Source: Bradyrhizobium murdochi (GTDB taxonomy: Bacteria > Pseudomonadota > Alphaproteobacteria > Rhizobiales > Xanthobacteraceae). Taken from it: DNA of 64,000 bases. Below, piece by piece: positions 1 to 10,112 of this stretch (position 1 is its first letter; every line of letters begins with the position of its first letter). The notes beneath the pieces are model-generated. The model saw only the letters and a program-made list of their open reading frames with translations. It was not told the origin of the DNA and did not search any database. Position numbers and translations under genes: made by a program. The stretch spans positions 148,702 through 212,701 of the forward strand of contig NZ_KI421483.1 in assembly GCF_000472965.1 (NCBI RefSeq), given 5' to 3'.

Positions 1-1079
1 AAATCGCGGACCGTGACGCGCACTTCCGGCGCGCCCTCTCCCGAGGCGACCTGGCTCAGCGAGACGATCACCCTCCCGCCGGACGCGCCATATTTGAGAG
101 CGTTCTCGATCAGGTTCTCGAACAGCCGCAGCAGTTCCTCGCGATCACCCGCAATCGCGACCGGCGTCTCCGGCAGATCGATCTCGATCGCGACCTGGCG
201 TTCCCCGGCCAGCGGCTCCAGCCCGTCGGCGACCTGACGAATGATCGGCACGATATCGACACAAGCTTCCGGGCGGACATGCGCCGACAGCTCGACCCGC
301 GACAGCGACAGCAGGTCGTCGATCAGCCGCGCCATCCGCGTTGCCTGCGTATGCATAATGGAGAGAAAGCGCTCGCGCGCCTTGGCATCATCCTTGGCCG
401 GGCCCTGCAGGGTATCGATGAAACCCGACAAGGCGGCGAGCGGCGTGCGCAGCTCATGGCTGGCATTGGCGACAAAGTCGGCGCGCATTTCCTCGACCCG
501 CCGCAGCGGCGTCTGGTCGTGGAAGGTCATCAGCATGCATCGTTCGGTGCCGCCGAACAGCGTCGGCACCGGCACCGGCGTGATCATCAGTTCCATCCAG
601 CGGTCGACCGGCACCTGGTCGAGATAGTTGGCGCGGCGCGGCTCGCTGGTCGCGATCGCCTCGCGCAATGCGGTGATGATCTCGGGAGAGCGCAGCGCGA
701 ACTGGGCGAGTTCGTTCTTGCGCAGCGCTGGCGCGAGCTGGGCGGCCGCCGCATTGAGATGGATGACGCGGCCGGCGCGGTCGAGCAGCACCGCCGGGTC
801 CGGCATGCCAGCAACGACCGCGCTGACGGCCGCAGATTCAACCGGACTGACGGCGCGGACATCCTCGCGGGAACCGGCGGTATCATGCAGCCGCCACGGC
901 ACCAGCGCTGCGGCGGCGATGCAGATGAAGACCGCTACCGCACGCGCCAGCGAGAGATCCGCCAGCAGCACCAGCGCGCACAGCGCCAGCCCGGCGGCCA
1001 ACAGGATGATGGCCGAATGCCGCAACCGGTCCGGCCACGGTGCAAAGAAGGAGGAGGAGTTCGAATCGTCTATCGCCAT
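1..1079 (-). CDS. phoR: PhoR-type sensor histidine kinase (3' end beyond window)
   Basis: This is a membrane sensor kinase, cut off by the left window edge, so only the first 359 codons are visible. Residues about 20-62 form two hydrophobic segments. A PAS-like sensor follows (about 80-190, with PDPAVLLDRAGRVI). The dimerisation/phosphoacceptor box is NASHELRTPLAAL with His208, and the N-box ENLIENALKYG marks the ATP-binding domain before the sequence ends. This architecture matches alphaproteobacterial PhoR, which senses phosphate limitation through the Pst system and phosphorylates PhoB. The pst/phoB neighbours that would confirm this lie outside the window, so another kinase of the same subfamily is possible. 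Confidence 0.8.
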   Translation of the reverse strand, partial: MAIDDSNSSSFFAPWPDRLRHSAIILLAAGLALCALVLLADLSLARAVAVFICIAAAALVPWRLHDTAGSREDVRAVSPVESAAVSAVVAGMPDPAVLLDRAGRVIHLNAAAAQLAPALRKNELAQFALRSPEIITALREAIATSEPRRANYLDQVPVDRWMELMITPVPVPTLFGGTERCMLMTFHDQTPLRRVEEMRADFVANASHELRTPLAALSGFIDTLQGPAKDDAKARERFLSIMHTQATRMARLIDDLLSLSRVELSAHVRPEACVDIVPIIRQVADGLEPLAGERQVAIEIDLPETPVAIAGDREELLRLFENLIENALKYGASGGRVIVSLSQVASGEGAPEVRVTVRD

Positions 1080-1125
1080 GGACGCACGCTTTCCTTCCGC
1101 TATTCGCGAGGCGCCCGCCACATCA

Positions 1126-2184
1126 TCAGGCGCCGGTGTCTCCACGCTCGCGCACATAGACGGGGGCCTCATGCCTTGGCTCGGGGTCGGCGGCAGGCGC
1201 CAAATGGCGCAGGCGCTTCGATCGCGCGCCGATGATAATCTCCCGAAGCGTCAGCAAGATTACAGATATGACAAAAGGGCCGATATAATAGAGGACGCGG
1301 AACAGCAGCATGCCGGCGAGCAGGTCCTCCCGGTCCATCTGCCAGAGGCCGACCAGCATGGCGGCATCGAACACCCCGAGCCCACCTGGCGAGTGGCTGG
1401 CGAACCCCAACAGCGTGGCCGAGACGAAGATGACCGCGACGACGATAAAGCCGATATCGGGCTCGTCCGGCACCAGCATGTACATCGCCAGCGCACAGAA
1501 CCCGAGATCGACGATGCCGATGGCGATCTGCAGCAGCGTCAGCGGGCCGCCCGGCAGGGTGACCGTCCACGGTCCGCGGCCGACCCCGCGCGGCTGGGCC
1601 CAGACCCAGGCGACATAGCCGACCAGGGCGATGATGATTCCGAAGGCCGCAATGCGGTTGAGCCAGGCCGGCAGTTGATCGATCGAGGCAGCGGCTTCCG
1701 GGTGGTAGGCGATGCCCAGTCCCAATACCGCGGCATTGCCGAGCCAGAAGGTGAGCCCGGCCAGGAAACAGATCTTGGCGACGTCGATCGCGTTCAACCC
1801 CCAGGCCGAATAAATCCGGTAGCGCACCGCGCCGCCGGTGAAGACGCTGGCGCCGACATTGTGCCCGATCGAATAGGAGGTGAAGGCGGCCAGCGCGTTG
1901 ATGCGGTAGGGTATGTGGTGCTGGCCGATGGCGTGGACGGCGAACCAGTCATAGAAGGTCAGCGTGAAATAGCCTGCCGCCACGAACAGGGCCGCCAGCG
2001 CGATCCGGCGCGGCTCGGTGCCCTTGATGGCGTCGATCACCTCATTGGTGTCGATGCCGCGGAGCATGTGATAGAGCACGTAGCACGCAACGGCGATGAC
2101 CGTGATGCTGATAAGGACCCCGAGCTTATGCAGGACCTGTTTCTGGCGCAGAAACGAAGTTGCCCTGCGTATTGCTTCCAGCAT
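1126..2184 (-). CDS. YbhN/UPF0104-type integral membrane protein (LPG-synthase flippase-like domain)
   Basis: A 352-aa polytopic membrane protein with about eight hydrophobic segments. It carries the family block FTSYSIGHNVGASVFTGGAV (about 105-125) and a second conserved stretch near SHSPGGLGVFDAAML. This is the UPF0104/YbhN fold, which corresponds to the membrane half of lysylphosphatidylglycerol synthase MprF. The soluble aminoacyl-transfer half of MprF is absent, so it is not a complete MprF. The family is often linked to lipid translocation, but the substrate here is unknown. It lies 46 nt upstream of the PhoR-type kinase on the same strand, so the two may be co-transcribed. The 277-nt gap upstream (2185-2461) shows no convincing gene. 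Confidence 0.8.
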   Translation of the reverse strand: MLEAIRRATSFLRQKQVLHKLGVLISITVIAVACYVLYHMLRGIDTNEVIDAIKGTEPRRIALAALFVAAGYFTLTFYDWFAVHAIGQHHIPYRINALAAFTSYSIGHNVGASVFTGGAVRYRIYSAWGLNAIDVAKICFLAGLTFWLGNAAVLGLGIAYHPEAAASIDQLPAWLNRIAAFGIIIALVGYVAWVWAQPRGVGRGPWTVTLPGGPLTLLQIAIGIVDLGFCALAMYMLVPDEPDIGFIVVAVIFVSATLLGFASHSPGGLGVFDAAMLVGLWQMDREDLLAGMLLFRVLYYIGPFVISVILLTLREIIIGARSKRLRHLAPAADPEPRHEAPVYVRERGDTGA

Positions 2185-2461
2185 CTACACCTCGAATTGC
2201 GCTTCTGCGACGACGGCAATGGCGCGAACCCCGCCGCCGCTACGCGGCTCCCTTGCCCCTCTGGTAGCGCGTTTTGGGCCGGAGTGGAATTCGCCTGACG
2301 ACAATAAAACGCGCTTCTTCAACATATTAGCCGTAGTTGATGACGGCGGTAGCACAGTTTCGCTGCATTCCCGCCGCCCGATGGGGATTCTGGACCATAG
2401 CCGGGCCTGGTCAACAACCCGTGACAGTGACGGAGGAAAAGCTGGCCGGCTCATGATGCAG

Positions 2462-2758
2462 TCAAGCCGGCGGCGCACTGCGCGAGACCACCCAGTCGCG
2501 CAACCATGACCCGACCGCGCAGCCGCAGAGGTAGAGCGCGAACATGATCAGGCCGAGATCGAGCCAGTAGCCGAAACGGCCGGGCACGACGCGGGCGAGC
2601 GCGGCTGCGACCAGCGCCGCGACCAAAGCCGAGAGCGCCCACCGCCATTTCCGCGAGATGCCTTCGCCGTGCTGAACCACCGATATCCAGCCCATGCCGA
2701 AGCCGAGCAGTACTGATGCCAAGAGCCAGCCCCAGTAGAATGTGGTCAGATAGGCCAT
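2462..2758 (-). CDS. Small conserved-type membrane protein coupled to the OmpA-family gene
   Basis: A 98-aa protein with three or four hydrophobic stretches (TTFYWGWLLASVLLGFGMGW, then WALSALVAALVAAALARVV, then LGLIMFALYLCGCAVG). I do not recognise a named family. A GTG at 2764 would overlap the upstream stop (GTGA), but the ATG at 2758 is equally plausible and was preferred. The gene follows the OmpA-family gene with essentially no gap, so translational coupling is likely. A role next to an envelope-anchored OmpA/BON protein is inferred from position only. Confidence 0.7.
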   Translation of the reverse strand: MAYLTTFYWGWLLASVLLGFGMGWISVVQHGEGISRKWRWALSALVAALVAAALARVVPGRFGYWLDLGLIMFALYLCGCAVGSWLRDWVVSRSAPPA

Positions 2759-2760
2759 GC

Positions 2761-4155
2761 TCACTTCACCACGAAATCGATGCGGCGGTTCTGCGCCTTG
2801 CCCTGGTCGGTCTCGTTGCGCGCAATCGGCTGCGTCGAGCCATAGCCGACCGCGCTGAACCGGTTGGCGGGTAATCCCGCTTTGACCAGGTAGTCGGCGA
2901 CCGCCTGCGCACGCTTCTCGGACAGCGCCTGGTTGGACGCCTCGTCGCCGTCGGTATCGGTATGTCCCGCGATCTCGATATTGGCGGTCGGACAGCGCAA
3001 CGCGGTTTCGATCAGGCGATCGAGCAGACCGGCGGAATCGGCGACGATGTCGGCCTTGCCGGATTCGAAGCGGATCCGGGCCTTGCCGAGCAGCTCAGTA
3101 AATAATTGCTGGCAGACCGTCGCATCCACCGGCGCCGCGGCCGGCTTGACCGAGATTTCCGGCTTGAACTGCCAGCCCTGCGGAAAGTCCTTGCCGAGGC
3201 CGGCGCGGATCTGACTGGCGGCGGTTTCATAGAGCGCATCGCCCGACAGCTTCACCTCGCGGTCGGAGACGACGAGCGTACCGGTCGACAGCCGCGACAG
3301 CGCGCCGAGCGCGGGTACCACCGCGTTGGCGAAGCCTGCGGGCGCGCCGATGCTCGTCTTGAGGTTATCGACGACTTTTTCGCTGAAGAACTTGCGCCCT
3401 GCCGCCGCCACCAGCGCGGCGTGGACGTTGTTGTCGGGCACGTTGCCGGTCAGCGTCAGCGTTACCGCGACGGGATCCTTGTAGGCCTGGAATATGTAGG
3501 GCGGTGCCTTGACCTCGTTGGCTGCGACCGAAAAACCCTCGGGAAGATTTTTCAGCGCGGCGGCGATGGCTTCCCGGCCGCCGAGTTCGCGTGCCATGCC
3601 GGACAGGCTGACCGTGGTGTCCGACAGCGTGATCTTGCCGTCCTTCAGCTTGCCGATCTGGTCGAGCAGCAACAGCGCGGCATTGTCGAAACGCGGCGAC
3701 GCCCCGCGCGCAAGATTCGTCCGGTCGACTACTTCGACGCCGCCGAGGCTGGCGCGAGCCGCTTCCATCAGCCGGCCCTTGCTCGCCGGCAGGGGCGAGC
3801 TGCCCGATAGCGTTACCCGGACGACGTCGCGTTCAGCCGACCAGACGAACGGCTTGGCTTCGGGGACGAGCCGGGTTGCGTCGTTAACCAAACGTACGCC
3901 GGGCACCGCTTCGACCGAAGCCACTGCACTCTGCCGGCCGCCTTCCGAGAACGCGTCTGCTGCCAGGGTCACGTCGCGGCCCTCAACCGAGATCCGCCGC
4001 TTATCGAGGATGGTGCCCTTGAGTGCCGCTGCAGAACGCTGCGCCAGGTCGATTTCCAGCGGTTCAGTGCTCGTCCACGCCGCGATAGCCCAACAGACCA
4101 CCAGCGGAATGACACCCGGCCACCATTTGCTACTCCACTTGAAAAGTCCGCGCAT
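2761..4155 (-). CDS. BON-domain and OmpA-family peptidoglycan-binding envelope protein
   Basis: A 464-aa protein with an N-terminal membrane anchor (residues about 13-27) followed by repeated BON-like alpha/beta modules (about 35-330; recurring phrases such as GVRLVNDATRLV and LTLTGNVPDNNVHAALVAAA). It ends in an OmpA C-terminal domain (about 350-464). The last domain carries IAGHTDTDGDEASNQALSEK and the NRRIDFVVK end, which bind meso-diaminopimelate of peptidoglycan. BON domains are thought to bind membranes or lipids, so it probably bridges inner membrane and cell wall. It forms a two-gene unit with the small membrane protein downstream. The precise biological role is unknown. Confidence 0.85.
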   Translation of the reverse strand: MRGLFKWSSKWWPGVIPLVVCWAIAAWTSTEPLEIDLAQRSAAALKGTILDKRRISVEGRDVTLAADAFSEGGRQSAVASVEAVPGVRLVNDATRLVPEAKPFVWSAERDVVRVTLSGSSPLPASKGRLMEAARASLGGVEVVDRTNLARGASPRFDNAALLLLDQIGKLKDGKITLSDTTVSLSGMARELGGREAIAAALKNLPEGFSVAANEVKAPPYIFQAYKDPVAVTLTLTGNVPDNNVHAALVAAAGRKFFSEKVVDNLKTSIGAPAGFANAVVPALGALSRLSTGTLVVSDREVKLSGDALYETAASQIRAGLGKDFPQGWQFKPEISVKPAAAPVDATVCQQLFTELLGKARIRFESGKADIVADSAGLLDRLIETALRCPTANIEIAGHTDTDGDEASNQALSEKRAQAVADYLVKAGLPANRFSAVGYGSTQPIARNETDQGKAQNRRIDFVVK

Positions 4156-4322
4156 TCGAGTTCCCGCCGGGTCCGGAACGGAGAGAAAACAAACCCTTGC
4201 GGGGCTGTCAAACCCGAAATGTCGCAGGCGCGAAAGGAGACGGAAATCGGTCCGGCTAACTGTTTCTTCAGCCGTCTGTCGCTAGTTTCGTCCCCGTAAT
4301 TAACCGGGCAGCCCGCATCTCG

Positions 4323-5381
4323 ATGAAACTGCTTCGCAACACCGTCATTCGCGCCGGGCTGGAAGCGCTGTACTTCTCTGGAGCGCACCACCTGCTGCGA
4401 CCAATCTTCGCAGGCGTCGGCATCATTTTCATGCTGCACCACGTCCGTCCGCGCCGCGACGACGAGTTTCAGCCCAATCATCATCTCGAGGTCGAGCCGG
4501 AGTTCTTGCGCGCGATACTCGAGCATCTTCGCGCGCTCGACGTCGACATCGTCACCATGGACGAGGTGCATCAGCGACTCCAGAAGCGGAATTTCGCGCG
4601 GCGCTTTGCTTGCTTTACCCTCGACGACGGCTATCGCGACAACCGCGATTACGCTTTGCCGGTGATGCGTGAGTTTGACGCGCCCCTCACCGTTTACGTC
4701 ACGAGCGATTTCGCCGAAGGCACCGGAAGGTTGTGGTGGGTCGCGCTCGAAAGGGCGATCGCCAAGACTCCCTCGATCGAAGTCCCGATCGGCGGCACAG
4801 CAACCCGCCTCGATACCTCGACGCCGGCAGCCAAGCAGGCCGCCTTCGACCGCGTGCACGACTGGCTGCGCCGACTGCCGGGCGAACACGACCTGCAGCG
4901 CGAAATCTCCGCGCTATGCACGCGCCATGACGTCGACGAGTCTCTCATCGCCCGCGATCTCTGTATGTCCTGGGAGGAATTGAAGGCGTTCGCGGACGAT
5001 TCCTTGGTGACGATCGGCGCGCATACGATCACGCATTGCAATCTGACGCGGCTGAGCGAAGACACCGCTTGGCTCGAACTGACCGAAAGCCGCGCGCGGA
5101 TCGAGGCTAAGTTGCAGCGGCCGGTGCTTCATCTCGCCTATCCCTATGGCGACCGGATCGCCGCGGGCCAGCGCGAATTCGCCCTGGCGAAAGCGGCGGG
5201 ATTCAAGACGGCAGTCACGACGCGGCCCGGCATGATCTTCGCCGAAAGCGCAGACCACATGACCGCGCTGCAGCGGGTCTCGCTGAACGGCAACTACCAG
5301 GACGAACGGATCATCCCCGTCCTGACCTCCGGGGCCGCCACTGCGATGTGGAACGGTTTTCGCCGCATCGACGCGGCGTAG
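4323..5381 (+). CDS. Polysaccharide deacetylase family (NodB-fold) protein
   Basis: A 352-aa carbohydrate-esterase-4-type protein. The metal-binding motif CFTLDDGYRDN (about residue 100, with the paired aspartates) and HTITHCNL (about 235, the H-x3-H metal ligands) are both intact. A later LAYPYGDR block supplies the usual substrate-groove residues. The N-terminus includes a hydrophobic stretch around residues 28-40. Members remove N-acetyl groups from sugars in exopolysaccharide, lipopolysaccharide or peptidoglycan. No glycosyltransferase or polymerase gene adjoins it, so the substrate cannot be named. It diverges from the OmpA/BON gene across a 167-nt gap. Confidence 0.85.
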   Translation: MKLLRNTVIRAGLEALYFSGAHHLLRPIFAGVGIIFMLHHVRPRRDDEFQPNHHLEVEPEFLRAILEHLRALDVDIVTMDEVHQRLQKRNFARRFACFTLDDGYRDNRDYALPVMREFDAPLTVYVTSDFAEGTGRLWWVALERAIAKTPSIEVPIGGTATRLDTSTPAAKQAAFDRVHDWLRRLPGEHDLQREISALCTRHDVDESLIARDLCMSWEELKAFADDSLVTIGAHTITHCNLTRLSEDTAWLELTESRARIEAKLQRPVLHLAYPYGDRIAAGQREFALAKAAGFKTAVTTRPGMIFAESADHMTALQRVSLNGNYQDERIIPVLTSGAATAMWNGFRRIDAA

Positions 5382-5387
5382 TCCTTA

Positions 5388-5519
5388 CTTCCCTTCCCCT
5401 TGTGGAAGAAGGTGGATCGCTGGCGCGAAGCGGCAGCGAGACGGATGAGGGGTTCTTTCCGCGGAGAGAACCCCTCATCCGGCGCTTCGCGCCACCTTCT
5501 CCCACAAGGGGAGAAGGAA
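5388..5519. repeat. Long imperfect palindromic intergenic element (CCCCTTGTGG family)
   Basis: The arms around CCCCTTGTGGAAGAAGGTGG at the left pair with CCACCTTCTCCCACAAGGGG at the right, and the inner arms GATGAGGGGTTCT and AGAACCCCTCATC flank a short GC-rich loop. The whole lies between the deacetylase stop and the SDR start and could fold as a long hairpin in RNA. It resembles the dispersed REP-like elements common in Bradyrhizobium-type genomes. No transposase is present. Confidence 0.8.
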
Positions 5520-5588
5520 GGACGCACCTTCCTTGACTCGCCCTGCTCCCACGCCCAAAACCTCCGGCAAAGCAAATGGAGGAACGCA

Positions 5589-6389
5589 ATGTTCAAGGAT
5601 CTGTTCTCGCTTCAAGGCCGCATCGCGCTGGTGACGGGCGGTTCGCGCGGCATTGGCAAGATGATCGCGGCCGGCTTTCTCGCGCAGGGCGCGGCGAAGG
5701 TTTACATCACTGCGCGCAAGGCAGGTCCCTGCGAGGCGACCGCCAAAGAGCTCACCGCCGCCTATGACGGCGAATGCATCGCGCTGCCGATCGACATCTC
5801 AACCGTCGAAGGCTGCGAAAGGCTGGCATCCGAAATCATCAAGCTGGAGCCGAAGCTCGACATCCTCGTCAACAATGCGGGCGCGGCGTGGGGCGCGGAA
5901 TTCGACGAATTCCCGGAAAGCGGCTGGGACAAGGTGATGAACCTCAACGTCAAGTCGCTGTTCTTCCTGACCAAGGCGCTGGCGAAACCGCTGCGTGCGG
6001 CGGCCTCGCCCGATCGTCCCACCAAGGTGATCAACATCGCCTCCATCGACGGCATCTTCGTCAACCCGACGGAGACCTATTCCTATGCGGCAAGCAAGGC
6101 GGCGGTGATCCATCTGACGCGGCGCATGGCGGCCAAGCTGATCAAGGACAATATCAACGTCACCGCGATTGCGCCGGGCGCCTTCAAGTCCGACATGAAC
6201 CGCGCCGCGCGCGACCACGCCGATGAAGTGGCAAAGCGCGTTCCGGCGCGGCGTGTCGGCACCGACGAGGATATGGCGGGTGTAGCGATCTATCTCGCCT
6301 CGCGCGCGGGAGATTATGTCGTCGGCAATACGATCGCAGTGGACGGCGGCGTTGTGTATGCGACGGCGGGAAGCGAGATCGCGGGGTAA
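5589..6389 (+). CDS. Short-chain dehydrogenase/reductase
   Basis: A 266-aa classical SDR. The NAD(P)-binding motif TGGSRGIG lies near residue 15, the structural motif NNAG near 93, the catalytic Ser in INIASIDG, and the catalytic YSYAASK pair near 160. The C-terminal AVDGGVVYAT block is typical of the FabG-like group. The ATG at 5589 follows GGAGGAACGCA and was preferred to an upstream in-frame extension, because that extension is translated from the preceding palindromic element. It stands alone between two repeats, so its substrate cannot be inferred. Confidence 0.85.
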   Translation: MFKDLFSLQGRIALVTGGSRGIGKMIAAGFLAQGAAKVYITARKAGPCEATAKELTAAYDGECIALPIDISTVEGCERLASEIIKLEPKLDILVNNAGAAWGAEFDEFPESGWDKVMNLNVKSLFFLTKALAKPLRAAASPDRPTKVINIASIDGIFVNPTETYSYAASKAAVIHLTRRMAAKLIKDNINVTAIAPGAFKSDMNRAARDHADEVAKRVPARRVGTDEDMAGVAIYLASRAGDYVVGNTIAVDGGVVYATAGSEIAG

Positions 6390-6408
6390 CGCCGCGGCGG
6401 CAGCGTGC

Positions 6409-6543
6409 TCCCTCGCCCCGCTCTTCGCGGGGAGAGGGTTGGGGTGAGGGGCTCCTCCGCGAGTTGCGATCTATCGATGGACCTGTACCCCCTCACCCGG
6501 ACTGCTTCGCAGTCCGACCTCTCCCCGCAAGCGGGGCGAGGTT
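6409..6543. repeat. Palindromic intergenic element (CTCGCCCCGC...GCGGGGCGAG family)
   Basis: Complex inverted repeat: CTCGCCCCGCTCTTCGCGGG at the left pairs with CCCGCAAGCGGGGCGAG at the right, and GGGGTGAGGGG pairs with CCCCTCACCC inside. It lies between the SDR gene and the 3' end of the box gene run, which converge here, so it may act as a bidirectional terminator. A close relative lies in frame inside the fused ABC ATPase near 44,790-44,994. Confidence 0.8.
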
Positions 6544-6554
6544 AGGAGCCGCCA

Positions 6555-6827
6555 TCACTCGTATTCGACATCAGCCTTCGGCGCGTTGGGCAACTCACGC
6601 TCCAGCGCCTCGCGGTAGCGCAAGCACCCGCGCAGAAATTTCGGCCAGGGCGGGACGGCGACGTCGGGCGTGACCCGCTCGGGCAAGAGGCCCCAGAGAT
6701 CAGGATGGTGCCAGCACAGATCGTGACCGGTGCTGTCGCGGTGCGCGCGGATGCCTGCTCTGAGGCGCTTCACCTCCGCGACCAGTTGGTCGCGGCTTAG
6801 TTGTTCGAGGTCGCGGTCGGGGTCCAT
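6555..6827 (-). CDS. Conserved-looking 90-aa protein at the end of the box gene run
   Basis: Encodes a soluble 90-aa protein beginning MDPDRDLEQLSRDQLVAEVK, with a charged helical N-terminus and a central tryptophan/histidine-rich block CWHHPDLWGLLPE (about residues 38-50), then a C-terminal RGCLRYREALERELPNA helix. I do not recognise a named family. It starts 27 nt downstream of boxB on the same strand and is probably co-transcribed. Its function is unknown; an accessory role to the benzoyl-CoA enzymes is a positional guess only. Confidence 0.7.
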   Translation of the reverse strand: MDPDRDLEQLSRDQLVAEVKRLRAGIRAHRDSTGHDLCWHHPDLWGLLPERVTPDVAVPPWPKFLRGCLRYREALERELPNAPKADVEYE

Positions 6828-6854
6828 GTTACTGCTCCCCGATTGCGGGGTGGT

Positions 6855-8300
6855 TCAGGTTTCGATCTTCACGTACTCGAAATCGCCGGGCTTGTTGTCG
6901 ATGCCGACCTTCGGCGGCGAGATCCAGGAGGCGTACTGGCCGGTTTCGGTGACCGGCTTCATCAACGAGGCGATGAAGTCGCCGTCCTGCGACGAAGGCA
7001 ACCATTCGCCCTTGCGTTGGTTCCAGGTGGCATCGTCGATCAGGACGCCGTCGGGCGTGGCGTGGACGTCCTTGAACTCGCCGATCTGGCGGTGGAACGC
7101 GACGTTCGGCAGGGTCAGCTTGTACTGATAGCCCGCGGTCGAGATCACCTTGTTCCAGCGCAGCATGCCCTTGACGCAATCCTGCGTGTAGTCGTCGCGC
7201 AGCCGCATGTTGAGCGCGGTCAGCGCCGGCTCGTCGACCCGCTTGATCACGCCATCGATCAGCTTGAGCACCGGATAGGTGGCGTTCTTGAGCTGGTGGT
7301 CGTCGTCGATCTGGGTTTCCTTGTAGCGGCCCTTGATGCCGGCGTTGAAGGCATTCGCCGCGTTGGTCGAGACTTCCGAACCAAAAAGATCGAGCGACAG
7401 CGAATAGTGCAGGTTCAGCTTCTTCTGGATGGTCGGCAGGTCAATCACGCCGAGCGCGCGGATCTTGGCGACATCGGTCGGATCGGTAATGCCGGCCGCC
7501 TTCATCGCCTCGCAGGTGCGCTGCACGACACGGCTGATGCCGGTCTCGCCGACGAACATGTGATGGGCCTCTTCGGTCAGCATGAAACGGCAGGTGCGCG
7601 ACAGCGGATCGAAGCCGGATTGCGCGAGGCTGTGCAACTGCATCTTGCCGTCGCGGTCGGTAAAATAGGTGAACATGAAGAACGACAGCCAGTCCGGCGT
7701 CGCCTCGTTGAAGGCACCGAGCATGCGCGGGGAATCCGCATCGCCCGAGCGGCGGCGCAGCAAATCGTCGGCCTCCTCGCGGCCGTCGCGGCCGAAATAT
7801 TTCTGCAGCAGATAGACCATCGCCCAGAGATGGCGGCCTTCCTCGACATTGACCTGGAACAGGTTGCGCAGGTCGTAGAGCGAGGGCGCGGTCTTGCCGA
7901 GATGGCGCTGCTGCTCGACGGAGGCGGGCTCGGTGTCGCCCTGGATCACGATCAGGCGGCGCAGCGTGGCGCGATGCTCGCCGGGGACTTCCTGCCAGGC
8001 CGGCTTGCCGTAATTCTCGCCGAAGGGAATGACGCGATTTTCTTCCTGGGGGGCAAGAAGGATGCCCCAGCGATATTCCGGCATCTTGACGTAGTCGAAC
8101 TTGGCCCAGCCGCGCGGATCGACCGAATAGGCGGTGCGCAAGTAAACCAGCGACTGTTGAAAACCTTCCGGCCCCATGTCGCCCCACCAGTCCATGTAAC
8201 CGGGATGCCAGCCCTCCAGCGCCTTCAGCACCTGGCGGTCTTCGCTGAGATTCACGTTGTTAGGGATTTTGGTCGAGTAGTCGACATTCATGTAATTCAT
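6855..8300 (-). CDS. boxB: Benzoyl-CoA 2,3-epoxidase (oxygenase component B)
   Basis: The diiron oxygenase subunit that epoxidises benzoyl-CoA to 2,3-epoxybenzoyl-CoA in the aerobic CoA-dependent benzoate route. The product is 481 aa, close to the known length of about 473. Candidate iron ligands are visible in NVEEGRHLWAM (about 150) and LTEEAHHMFVGE (about 240), both typical of BoxB. The ATG at 8300 follows GGGAGGCCCCA. A longer reading upstream would translate a heptamer repeat and was rejected. It requires an electron-transfer partner (BoxA), which is not in this window. It lies between boxC and the 90-aa gene. Confidence 0.95.
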   Translation of the reverse strand: MNYMNVDYSTKIPNNVNLSEDRQVLKALEGWHPGYMDWWGDMGPEGFQQSLVYLRTAYSVDPRGWAKFDYVKMPEYRWGILLAPQEENRVIPFGENYGKPAWQEVPGEHRATLRRLIVIQGDTEPASVEQQRHLGKTAPSLYDLRNLFQVNVEEGRHLWAMVYLLQKYFGRDGREEADDLLRRRSGDADSPRMLGAFNEATPDWLSFFMFTYFTDRDGKMQLHSLAQSGFDPLSRTCRFMLTEEAHHMFVGETGISRVVQRTCEAMKAAGITDPTDVAKIRALGVIDLPTIQKKLNLHYSLSLDLFGSEVSTNAANAFNAGIKGRYKETQIDDDHQLKNATYPVLKLIDGVIKRVDEPALTALNMRLRDDYTQDCVKGMLRWNKVISTAGYQYKLTLPNVAFHRQIGEFKDVHATPDGVLIDDATWNQRKGEWLPSSQDGDFIASLMKPVTETGQYASWISPPKVGIDNKPGDFEYVKIET

Positions 8301-8328
8301 TGGGGCCTCCCGTGTTTGGGGGTGTTTG

Positions 8329-8398
8329 GCGAATAGCGAATGGCGAGTAGCGAATGGGAAGAAGGGCAACTATTCGCCACTCCCTATTCGCTATTCGC
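8329..8398. repeat. Heptamer inverted repeat, copy 1 (4+4 units)
   Basis: Four tandem 7-nt units (GCGAATA, GCGAATG, GCGAGTA, GCGAATG) at 8329-8356 are followed by a 14-nt spacer and four inverted units (TATTCGC, CACTCCC, TATTCGC, TATTCGC) at 8371-8398. The element fills the gap between boxC and boxB. The arms can pair into a stem of about 28 bp with a few mismatches. Two more copies occur at 41,153 and 48,022. Confidence 0.9.
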
Positions 8399-8402
8399 CC
8401 CC

Positions 8403-10091
<1,689 letters not shown>

Positions 10092-10112
10092 GAGCCACCC
10101 TCTGTCGTTTTC

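Noticed and set aside
279..2298. Long plus-strand frames opposite the PhoR-type kinase and the YbhN-type gene
   Set aside because: They are Arg/Ala-rich readings of high-GC DNA with no domain, opposite clearly coding minus-strand genes with intact motifs.
2185..2461. A short minus-strand frame upstream of the YbhN-type gene
   Set aside because: No recognisable domain, signal or ribosome site; it looks like spacer read by chance.
8329..8398. CRISPR-like array from the repeated heptamers
   Set aside because: Units are 7 nt, adjacent and inverted, with no unique spacers and no cas genes.
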